Positions 1-4,940 of a stretch of 5,098 nucleotides of DNA are shown here, one piece after another (the first letter of the stretch is position 1; the number at the start of each line of letters is the position of its first letter). The notes under the pieces are model-generated. The model ran no database searches. It was not told where the DNA came from and was given only the letters and a program-made list of their open reading frames with translations. The DNA is from an uncultured Peptococcaceae bacterium (GTDB taxonomy: Bacteria > Bacillota > Dehalobacteriia > UBA7702). Location: assembly GCA_937919295.1 (NCBI GenBank), contig CALFRX010000133.1:1-5098 (forward strand), given 5' to 3'. The position numbers and the translations under genes are program-made.

Positions 1-129
1 AATCGGGAAATCAACCCCCTGCGCCGGGCGGAAGACTCCATACTGCTGGACAGCACCGCTCTGACCATTGAGGAAATAGCGGACCGCATCATTGCCCTGT
101 GGAAGGAAAAGATGAAAGATGTTCTATAA
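1..129 (+). CDS. cmk: Cytidylate kinase, C-terminal end (partial)
   Basis: This is the last 42 codons of a gene that enters from the left edge in frame 1 and stops at TAA 127-129. The visible protein begins NREINPLRRAEDSILLDST and continues with TIEEIADRII. It matches the usual C-terminus of cytidylate kinase: the segment after the LID region (NRE..PL..AED), the strand 'LDST', and the closing helix 'TIEEI'. Cmk phosphorylates CMP and dCMP to the diphosphates with ATP in the cytoplasm. The P-loop and the CMP-binding domain lie outside the window. The placement directly before plsC and ispH/rpsA is the common cmk neighbourhood in Clostridia-like genomes and supports the call. The stop overlaps the plsC start by 11 bases, suggesting translational coupling. 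The identity rests on a short C-terminal match plus context. Confidence 0.85.
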   Translation, partial: NREINPLRRAEDSILLDSTALTIEEIADRIIALWKEKMKDVL

Positions 130-718
130 CTTCATATATCGTATCGTGAAATTTTTTCTGAAACCGCGGATTCGCCTTGAGGGTGCGGAACACATTCCTG
201 CCGCCGGAGCCGTGATGCTCATTGCCAACCACATACACGCCTTTGACCCCATTGTCGTCGGTGTGGCCATGGAGCGGCCCGTACATTTTTTGGCAAAAAA
301 AGAATTATTCAAAGGCAACTTGATCCGCTGGTTTTTCATAAAATTGCACTGCATCCCCGTGGATCGCGACAATACTGACAGAAGCGCCCTGCGCCGTGCC
401 GTGGAGGTACTGAAAAACGGCGGCGTTTTAGGGGTTTTCCCCGAGGGCACGCGTTCTTTGGACAGCGAAATGCTACCTTTTAAAAGCGGCGGCAGCTACA
501 TTGCTTCCCAAGTGCCCTGTATGATCTTACCGATGGCTGTTACCGGCACCGAACGGCTGCTGCATTATCTGCAAAAACCCGTTACCCTAAAAATCGGCGA
601 GCCCTTCCCTTACGTGGCCTTGACCGGCGAAAAGAGAAGAGATACTTTGGAGCGGATCACAAAAATGCAGGAAGAAGCCGTGAAAGCGCTACTTATGCCG
701 ACAGAAGACCGCTCTTGA
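119..718 (+). CDS. plsC: 1-acyl-sn-glycerol-3-phosphate acyltransferase (PlsC family)
   Basis: A 199-residue protein of the PlsC/LPLAT family, which transfers an acyl chain to lysophosphatidic acid to make phosphatidic acid at the inner face of the membrane. The catalytic HX4D motif is present in ANHIHAFDP (H38, D43). The glycerol-phosphate binding motif FPEGTRS is at 107-113, and the later block VPCMILPMAV (132-141) resembles the family's fourth motif. The N-terminus (FYNFIYRIVKFFLKP) is hydrophobic and basic, suiting membrane association. About 200 residues is normal for the short Firmicute form. The ATG at 119 is preceded by AAGGAA at 103-108 inside cmk, a spacing of 10 bases, and overlaps the cmk stop, so the two genes are probably co-transcribed. 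The acyl donor (acyl-ACP or acyl-CoA) and exact substrate cannot be decided from sequence; other LPLAT acyltransferases share these motifs. Confidence 0.9.
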   Translation: MFYNFIYRIVKFFLKPRIRLEGAEHIPAAGAVMLIANHIHAFDPIVVGVAMERPVHFLAKKELFKGNLIRWFFIKLHCIPVDRDNTDRSALRRAVEVLKNGGVLGVFPEGTRSLDSEMLPFKSGGSYIASQVPCMILPMAVTGTERLLHYLQKPVTLKIGEPFPYVALTGEKRRDTLERITKMQEEAVKALLMPTEDRS

Positions 719-798
719 TGTCGGTTTGTCGTGAAATTTGACGGAAAAAACCCTGCTTATTTGTGAAGGAAATTGAAGAGAAGGTGCGAATTTTTAAT

Positions 799-806
799 AA
801 GGTGAT
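799..806 (+). promoter_or_regulatory. Ribosome binding site of ispH-rpsA
   Basis: AAGGTGAT lies 5 bases before the ATG at 812. Seven of its bases (AGGTGAT) match the complement of the 16S rRNA 3' end. This fixes the start of the fusion gene. The 93-base gap after plsC shows neither a convincing terminator nor a convincing promoter, so the gene is probably read from the upstream operon. Confidence 0.75.
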
Positions 807-811
807 AATTT

Positions 812-2962
812 ATGAAGATTACGATGGCAAAGAGCGCCGGTTTTTGTTTTGGTGTAAAACGCGCGATCCATATGGCGCTGGTTGCCGCGGAAGATGGCCC
901 GGCCTGTTCCCTCGGGCCGCTGATCCATAACATGCGGGAAGTGGAGCGCCTCGCTGAATCCGGTGTCAGCTGGGCTGATTCCATCGACGAGCTCAAGGGA
1001 AACACGGTGATCATCCGTTCTCACGGCGTGCCGCCTGCGGTTATCACGAAGTTAAAAGACAGGGGTTATCGGCTCATCGACGCGACCTGTCCTTTCGTGA
1101 AAAAAGCTCAGGATATCGCCGCCAGATCAAAAGGAGTCGCCGATCTTGTGGTGATCGTTGGGGATAAACATCATCCCGAAGTGCAAGGATTAATGGGGTT
1201 TGCCGGAGAACACGCCATTGTCATCGATGGTTTGGCCGAAGCGCAACAGCACACTTACCCCGAAACGGTAGCGGTGCTTTCCCAGACCACCCAATCAAGG
1301 GAAGAATTCCAAAAGGTTGTTGGCCATATCAAAAATCAAGCCGCTCAGGTCATTGTCAACAACACGATCTGTGGGGCTACGGCGGAGCGTCAAACCGAGG
1401 TCGCCAAGATTGCCCGCGATGCGGATCTGGTCATTGTCATCGGCGATAAAAACAGCGCCAACACCAGAAAATTAGCGGCCATTGCCGCGGAAAACGGCGT
1501 CAAAACCGCCGTGATTGAAAACGGTTTAGAAATTGATAAAATAAATTTTAAAGATGTGCAAAAGATCGGCGTAACTGCTGGCGCATCAACTCCCGATTGG
1601 ATTATCGAGGAGGTTCTTAAAGAAATGAAGGAGGACTCTGTAATGGAAGAGAAAATTTTGAATGAAAACGAAACCGCGGAAGCTACGGTGGAATGTGCAG
1701 TGAAGGAGGAACCCATTGTGACGGAAGAAGCGGCCGCTCCTTGCACGCCCGAGGATATAGTCGAAGAAGAAGAAACAATGGCAGCATCTTATGCGGCATA
1801 CAGCAAAGATATTGCCCTCGTTCGTCGCGGCGAAAGATTGTCCGGTACGATCATCAAAGTTTCCGAAAATGAACTGATGGTCGATATTGGCGCAAAAAGT
1901 GAAGGGGTGATCCCCAGAAACGAACTGACTCCCAACGAAGCCGAACATATCGCCGAGCTGTTCAAAGAAGGCGACCGCGTTGACGTGGTCGTTTTGAGAA
2001 GAGAAAATGAAGACGGTCATCCGCTCCTCTCCAAAAAAAGAGTGGATGTCGATATTGCCTGGGAAAAACTGGCCTCTGCCATGAAAGCCGGAGAGATCCT
2101 TGAAGGCAAAGTCCTCGATGTGGTCAAAGGCGGTCTCCTCGTCGATGTCGGCTTAAAAGGTTTCGTTCCCGCTTCTCTTGTGGAAATGGGTTTCGTCAGT
2201 CAGCTTGATAAATACAAAAATGAAGTGATCAAATTCAAAGTTTTGGAATGCGATAAGAATCATAACAAACTGATTCTTTCCAGAAAAGCCTTCCTGGAGG
2301 AAGAAAAAGAAGAAAAAGCCGCCAAAGCCTGGGCTGAAATCGAAAAAGATCAGGTAAGACGCGGCGTTGTCCAAAGAATCACCAACTTCGGTGCTTTCAT
2401 CGATCTCGACGGTGTCGACGGTTTGCTCCACGTCTCCCAGATGGCCTGGTATCGCGTGAACCATCCCTCCGAAATCCTGAATATCGGCGATGAAATCGAT
2501 GTTTACGTCTTAAACGTCGATAGAGAAAACCAAAAGATCTCTTTGGGTTTGAAACAATTGATTCCCGATCCCTGGAGCATGGTGCCGGAAAGATATCCCG
2601 TTGACGCCATTGTCGAAGCCAAAGTCGTGCGCACCGCTACCTTCGGCGCCTTCGTACAGTTGGAACCCGGCGTGGAAGGTCTTGTGCATATTTCCCAGTT
2701 GGCTTGGGGCAGAGTCGCCAAGACCGAAGATGCCGTGACCCCCGGTGATATGGTCAAAGTCAAAGTGCTGGGCTTTGATCTGGACGGCAAAAAAATCAGC
2801 CTGAGCATCAAAGAAACCATGGATCGCCCCGCGCCTCAAGATGAAACCGCTCCCATGGGCGCGGCGGAAGAAGAAAGTTCGGAATACACTCCCGAAGAAG
2901 AAGTGGTCACCATTGCTGATCTTATGGAATCCGCCGAAGCCGATGAGGCTACCGAGGAGTAA
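812..2962 (+). CDS. ispH-rpsA: Fusion of HMBPP reductase (IspH/LytB) and ribosomal protein S1
   Basis: A 716-residue two-part protein. Residues 1 to about 275 are a full IspH, the [4Fe-4S] enzyme that reduces HMBPP to IPP and DMAPP in the MEP pathway. The three cluster cysteines are C12 (GFCFGVKRA), C93 (ATCPFVKKA) and C187 (NTICGAT). Substrate-site residues are also present: H39, H71, H121 and E123 (HHPEVQG), T159/T160, S215-A216-N217, and S259 in AGASTPDW. Residues ~276-330 are an acidic linker. Four S1 (OB-fold) domains follow at about 339-410, 427-493, 515-581 and 598-667; the last two carry the classic FGAF and GLLHVSQ/GLVHISQ signatures. The C-terminus (~670-716) is again acidic. S1 domains bind RNA, and ribosomal S1 helps mRNA engage the 30S subunit. 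The fusion is known from Clostridia and Negativicutes, so it need not be an assembly error. Whether the halves act as one chain is open, because internal start signals lie in the linker. Confidence 0.95.
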   Translation: MKITMAKSAGFCFGVKRAIHMALVAAEDGPACSLGPLIHNMREVERLAESGVSWADSIDELKGNTVIIRSHGVPPAVITKLKDRGYRLIDATCPFVKKAQDIAARSKGVADLVVIVGDKHHPEVQGLMGFAGEHAIVIDGLAEAQQHTYPETVAVLSQTTQSREEFQKVVGHIKNQAAQVIVNNTICGATAERQTEVAKIARDADLVIVIGDKNSANTRKLAAIAAENGVKTAVIENGLEIDKINFKDVQKIGVTAGASTPDWIIEEVLKEMKEDSVMEEKILNENETAEATVECAVKEEPIVTEEAAAPCTPEDIVEEEETMAASYAAYSKDIALVRRGERLSGTIIKVSENELMVDIGAKSEGVIPRNELTPNEAEHIAELFKEGDRVDVVVLRRENEDGHPLLSKKRVDVDIAWEKLASAMKAGEILEGKVLDVVKGGLLVDVGLKGFVPASLVEMGFVSQLDKYKNEVIKFKVLECDKNHNKLILSRKAFLEEEKEEKAAKAWAEIEKDQVRRGVVQRITNFGAFIDLDGVDGLLHVSQMAWYRVNHPSEILNIGDEIDVYVLNVDRENQKISLGLKQLIPDPWSMVPERYPVDAIVEAKVVRTATFGAFVQLEPGVEGLVHISQLAWGRVAKTEDAVTPGDMVKVKVLGFDLDGKKISLSIKETMDRPAPQDETAPMGAAEEESSEYTPEEEVVTIADLMESAEADEATEE
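1515..1542 (+). promoter_or_regulatory. Possible internal promoter upstream of the S1 half
   Basis: TTGAAA (1515-1520) and TAAAAT (1537-1542) are separated by 16 bases; each hexamer differs from the sigma-A consensus at one position. Transcription would start near 1549, about 95 bases before the internal start at 1643. The stretch is the most AT-rich part of the IspH coding region, so a chance match is possible. No experiment supports it. Confidence 0.3.
1628..1645 (+). promoter_or_regulatory. Strong internal ribosome binding site with in-frame ATG (M278)
   Basis: AAGGAGGA (1628-1635) is followed after 7 bases by ATG at 1643, in frame with the fusion at M278, exactly where the IspH domain ends. 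The local string TAATG also resembles the overlapping stop-start of two coupled genes, though its TAA is in another frame here. Initiation would give a 439-residue protein with all four S1 domains. Confidence 0.45.
1703..1720 (+). promoter_or_regulatory. Second internal ribosome binding site with in-frame GTG (V303)
   Basis: AAGGAGGA (1703-1710) recurs 75 bases downstream, 7 bases ahead of GTG at 1718, again in frame (codon V303). Initiation would give a 414-residue protein carrying the four S1 domains. The same purine string can arise from Lys-Glu-Glu codons in the acidic linker, so it may be incidental. Confidence 0.35.
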
Positions 2963-3014
2963 TCCCAAAACCATCTCCGAAATCATCTTATGTTAGATGC
3001 GATAACGTGATTAA

Positions 3015-3039
3015 GGGGTCTTATGCATGAAGAGGCCCC
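3015..3039 (+). other. Small inverted repeat before the rpsA terminator
   Basis: GGGGTCTT (3015-3022) pairs with AAGA (3030-3033) and CCCC (3036-3039), with a 2-base GG bulge and a 7-base loop. No T-run follows, so it is probably not a terminator; it could stabilise the 3' end of the mRNA. Confidence 0.4.
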
Positions 3040-3057
3040 GCAAAAAGAGAGCAAGAG

Positions 3058-3096
3058 AGCCGGCTTCTGATGGAAAAATCAGAAACCGGCTTTTTT
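3058..3096 (+). terminator. Intrinsic terminator of the cmk-plsC-ispH-rpsA cluster
   Basis: AGCCGG-C-TTCTGAT (3058-3071) pairs with ATCAGAA-A-CCGGCT (3078-3091) around a 6-base loop. The stem has 13 pairs with one C/A mismatch, and six T follow at 3091-3096. It lies 96 bases after the rpsA stop and is a textbook rho-independent terminator on the + strand. Confidence 0.92.
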
Positions 3097-3233
3097 CATA
3101 ATGAAACTGCCAAAAAGGCCACTGAACAGCGGCGGTGAGCAAATGCTTCAAGCCTTTGCCTGAAAATATCCTGGGTAATCCTATCGATACGGTAAGGCGG
3201 GATTTTGCCTGTGCCTTGGGGGATGCGGTTCCT

Positions 3234-3246
3234 TGACATCCTGTCA
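3234..3246. repeat. Short operator-like palindrome
   Basis: TGACA-TCC-TGTCA is a perfect 5-base inverted repeat around a 3-base centre. It is the size of a dimeric regulator site and lies 60 bases upstream of the -35 box at 3306. A match this short can be chance. Confidence 0.3.
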
Positions 3247-3253
3247 GCCTGGG

Positions 3254-3280
3254 AAAAGATTCGGCATATGCCGCTTTTTT
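3254..3280 (+). terminator. Weak terminator-like hairpin
   Basis: AAAAG-(ATT)-CGGC pairs with GCCG-CTTTT around an ATAT loop, and the T-run reaches 3280. The core CGGCATATGCCG (3262-3273) is a perfect 12-base palindrome. It could insulate the following promoter from upstream read-through. The stem is short and bulged, so its strength is doubtful. Confidence 0.4.
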
Positions 3281-3305
3281 CGCGTCCGGTTGACGCTGTT
3301 TCAAA

Positions 3306-3334
3306 TTGACAAGAATCCTGTGGTTTGCTATAAT
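3306..3334 (+). promoter_or_regulatory. Consensus sigma-A promoter for the leader RNA and cnnm gene
   Basis: TTGACA (3306-3311) and TATAAT (3329-3334) are separated by exactly 17 bases, a perfect match to the housekeeping promoter consensus. Transcription would start near 3341. It is the only convincing promoter ahead of the membrane protein gene. Confidence 0.92.
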
Positions 3335-3361
3335 TTTAATCATCAAAGAAAGGATCGGTGC

Positions 3362-3445
3362 ATGACCTTTGGACGATTCGCCGGGGCCTGGAACAGATCA
3401 GTTTACCCAGCAAAAACATGGCGGCACAGTAAGGGGCAATTTTAG
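3362..3445 (+). CDS. Possible 27-residue leader peptide
   Basis: A short ORF, MTFGRFAGAW followed by 17 more residues and TAG at 3443-3445, starts about 21 bases after the predicted transcription start. AAAGGA (3349-3354) lies 7 bases upstream of the ATG, a good ribosome binding site. It contains two Trp (W10, W20), three Arg and no run of one amino acid, so no amino-acid-specific attenuation is evident. Its last codons run through the 5' arm of the terminator and its stop is in the terminator loop. A ribosome finishing it would therefore keep the hairpin from forming. Function is unknown. It may be chance, because a structured RNA of this length can carry an ORF of 27 codons. Confidence 0.4.
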   Translation: MTFGRFAGAWNRSVYPAKTWRHSKGQF

Positions 3446-3474
3446 TTTGTCCTTAATGCTGTGCGCTTTTTTTT
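3424..3474 (+). terminator. Intrinsic terminator between promoter and cnnm gene
   Basis: GCACAG-TAAGG (3424-3434) pairs with CCTTA-(ATG)-CTGTGC (3451-3464), with a 3-base bulge. The stem can be extended inward by a G-U pair and CAA/TTG. Eight T follow at 3467-3474. It lies between a consensus promoter and the gene that promoter faces, so it probably acts as an attenuator, unless the leader is an independent small RNA. Confidence 0.85.
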
Positions 3475-3502
3475 ACTGCTCCAATGAGGGGAGGAAGTGC
3501 CC

Positions 3503-4837
3503 TTGACTGACGATCACCTTATTTGGCTGTTTCTATTACAATTATTCTTTATCTTTTTGAATGCCGTGTTCGCTTCGGCGGAGATTGCGGTCATCACCAT
3601 GAACGATAAAAAGCTGGCGAAACTGACTGCCGCCGGGGACAAGCGCGCCCAGCGGCTTACCCTTCTCACAGAGCAGCCTGCTCGCTTTCTGGCCACAATT
3701 CAGGTGGGCATTACCGTGGTGACGCTGCTCAGCAGTGCTGTGGCCGCGGAAAACTTTTCCGGCCGCCTCACGGGCACTTTGATGAAACTTAATTCCGCCA
3801 TCCCCGCATCGGTTTTCCGCGTGATCTCGGTGGCTCTGATCACGGTTATCCTGACCTACTTTACGGTGTTGCTGGGAGAATTGATTCCCAAACGGATTGC
3901 CTTGAAGAATGCGGAAAAGCTGGCCCTTTCCATGTCCGGCCCTATCTACGCTCTTTCCCGGTTTTTCGCCCCCGTCGTTTGGTTCTTCACCGTATCCACC
4001 AACGGCATTTTGCGCCTTTTCCGCATTGATCCCAACAGTGAGGCCGACGAAAACGCCGAGGAGGAAATCAGGATGATTCTCGACGCCGGCAAAGCCAAAG
4101 GCACCATCCACCCGGGAGAGCAGAGTATGATTCAGAACGTCTTTGAATTCAATGACATCTCCGCCGGGGAAATCATGACCCACCGCACGGAAGTTTTGCT
4201 TTTATGGCTCGATGAGACAGATGACCAATGGCGGCAGGCGATTTATGAGGGGCGTCACTCCATCTATCCGATTTGTGACGAAAGTCCCGATCAGATCGTC
4301 GGTGTTCTCTACGCCAAAGACTATATGCGACTTACCGACATCAGCCGGGAGGAAGTGCTGAAAAACGCGATGAAAGCAGCGGCCTTTGTTCCTGAAACCG
4401 TCCGCGCCGACGTCCTCTTTCGCAACATGCAAAAAACCCGCAATCACTTCGCCGTGGTGGTGGACGAATACGGCGGTATGAGCGGCATCATCACCATGAA
4501 CGACCTCTTAGAGCAGCTCGTCGGTGATCTTGATGACGATTTGAGCCTGCCCCGGGAGACCCCGGAAATCGAGCGGGTTGACGCCAAAACCTGGCGCATC
4601 CGGGGGATTGCCCCCCTTGACGACGTTTCTCGGCAACTCGGCGTGATTCTGCCGGAAGAGGAATATGAGACCTTTGGCGGCCTTGTCTTCGGCCTTTTGG
4701 GCAGCGTTCCCCAAGACGGCAGCACCCCGGAATTAAGGGCCTACGGTATGCAGATCAAAGTGACCGAAATCAGGGAACACCGCCTGGAAAACGCCACGGT
4801 TACGCTGATGAGTGAAATGATGCCGGCTTCCCCATAA
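3503..4837 (+). CDS. CNNM/CorC-family membrane protein (DUF21-CBS-CorC_HlyC), probable divalent cation transporter
   Basis: A 445-codon frame giving 444 residues plus stop from TTG 3503. I chose this start because GGGGAGG (3488-3494) is 8 bases from it but only 2 bases from the in-frame GTG at 3497; the numbering below counts from GTG 3497. The N-terminal DUF21 domain (about 1-180) has four hydrophobic segments near 8-32, 64-88, 107-130 and 142-176, with family signatures FASAE (25-29), ATIQVGIT (66-73) and GELIPK (127-132). A CBS pair follows: first ~226-285 (IMTHRTEV, IVGVLYAKD), second ~292-345 (FAVVVDEYGGMSGIITMND). The CorC_HlyC domain spans ~357-438. Bacterial relatives (CorB/CorC, MpfA) move or export Mg2+, with CBS domains binding nucleotide. 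The old 'hemolysin' label comes from TlyC/HlyC naming and does not predict toxicity. The specific ion is inferred. The gene follows an attenuator-like leader and ends at a bidirectional terminator. Confidence 0.92.
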   Translation: MTDDHLIWLFLLQLFFIFLNAVFASAEIAVITMNDKKLAKLTAAGDKRAQRLTLLTEQPARFLATIQVGITVVTLLSSAVAAENFSGRLTGTLMKLNSAIPASVFRVISVALITVILTYFTVLLGELIPKRIALKNAEKLALSMSGPIYALSRFFAPVVWFFTVSTNGILRLFRIDPNSEADENAEEEIRMILDAGKAKGTIHPGEQSMIQNVFEFNDISAGEIMTHRTEVLLLWLDETDDQWRQAIYEGRHSIYPICDESPDQIVGVLYAKDYMRLTDISREEVLKNAMKAAAFVPETVRADVLFRNMQKTRNHFAVVVDEYGGMSGIITMNDLLEQLVGDLDDDLSLPRETPEIERVDAKTWRIRGIAPLDDVSRQLGVILPEEEYETFGGLVFGLLGSVPQDGSTPELRAYGMQIKVTEIREHRLENATVTLMSEMMPASP

Positions 4838-4878
4838 ATCAGGCAAATCATGAAAAGTATAAAAATATAAAAAATAAA

Positions 4879-4920
4879 CGTGCCGCTGTGTTGAGATACA
4901 CCAGCGGCACGCATTTTATT
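4879..4920. terminator. Bidirectional terminator between converging genes
   Basis: CGTGCCGCTG (4879-4888) pairs perfectly with CAGCGGCACG (4902-4911) around a 13-base loop that can add a TGT/ACA helix. On the + strand CATTTTATT follows. On the - strand the stem is followed by TTTATTTTTTATATTTTT (complement of 4861-4878). It can therefore end both the cnnm transcript and that of the gene arriving from the right; the T-run is longer on the minus side. Confidence 0.88.
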
Positions 4921-4940
4921 GGATTATCTGCAAAAGGATG

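Larger units (their letters stand above)
3097..3305. other. Intergenic stretch without a recognised gene
   Basis: No reading frame on either strand here has both a credible start signal and protein-like content. Two small inverted repeats lie in the right half (3234-3246 and 3254-3280). The minus strand carries an open frame across the stretch, but it continues through the rpsA terminator and the downstream promoter and resembles no family I recognise. I see no tRNA, rRNA or CRISPR-like pattern. Confidence 0.5.
3341..3474 (+). ncRNA. Candidate attenuator/riboswitch leader or small RNA
   Basis: A transcript of about 130 nt is bounded by the perfect promoter at 3306-3334 and the terminator ending at 3474. 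Visible pairing includes CTGG/CCAG (3388-3391 with 3407-3410) nested inside CGCC/GGCG (3379-3382 with 3420-3423). The outer helix abuts the terminator stem that begins at 3424, as an aptamer helix often abuts an expression platform. The cnnm ribosome binding site begins about 14 bases after the T-run, so read-through would control that gene. I compared it from memory with cobalamin, TPP, FMN, SAM, lysine, glycine, ydaO, yybP-ykoY, fluoride, ZTP, guanidine, THF and T-box elements and saw none of their conserved cores. The start is predicted from the promoter. It may equally be a free small RNA or a translated attenuator. Confidence 0.6.

Noticed and set aside
738..766. Possible promoter in the plsC-ispH gap (TTGACG near 738)
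   Set aside because: At the proper spacing the -10 position reads TTGTGA, a poor match; read-through from the upstream genes is a simpler explanation.
2510..2986. Minus-strand 158-codon frame opposite the S1 domains
   Set aside because: It is a Phe-rich antisense shadow of GAA/AAA-rich S1 coding DNA, with no ribosome binding site or known domain.
2984..2999. CATCT-TATGTT-AGATG hairpin after the rpsA stop
   Set aside because: It has only 5 pairs and no T-run; too weak to annotate beside the strong terminator at 3058.
3233..3261. Possible promoter TTGACA (3233) with AAGATT 17 bases later
   Set aside because: The -10 element matches only half the consensus, and a terminator-like hairpin would follow at once.
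3011..3346. Minus-strand open frame of 111 codons in the gap between rpsA and cnnm
   Set aside because: It reads through the rpsA terminator hairpin and starts inside the consensus promoter. It has no recognisable domain, and its composition looks like translated noncoding DNA. A decayed gene cannot be fully excluded.
3233..3445. Plus-strand 70-codon frame upstream of cnnm
   Set aside because: Its start overlaps a TTGACA string with no ribosome binding site, and it spans both a terminator-like hairpin and the strong promoter. Only its last 27 codons, with their own ribosome binding site, are plausible.
3341..3474. Known RNA families such as small SRP RNA, 6S RNA or a T-box leader
   Set aside because: The SRP core (GGTCAGG..GGAAGGAAGCAGC), the T-box GGTGG..ACC signature and the length and bubble of 6S RNA are not visible. 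This is judged by eye only; a covariance search would settle it.
3542..4183. Minus-strand 213-codon frame opposite cnnm
   Set aside because: It lies wholly opposite a gene with clear DUF21 and CBS signatures. Its Gly/His/Gln-rich translation is typical of an antisense shadow.
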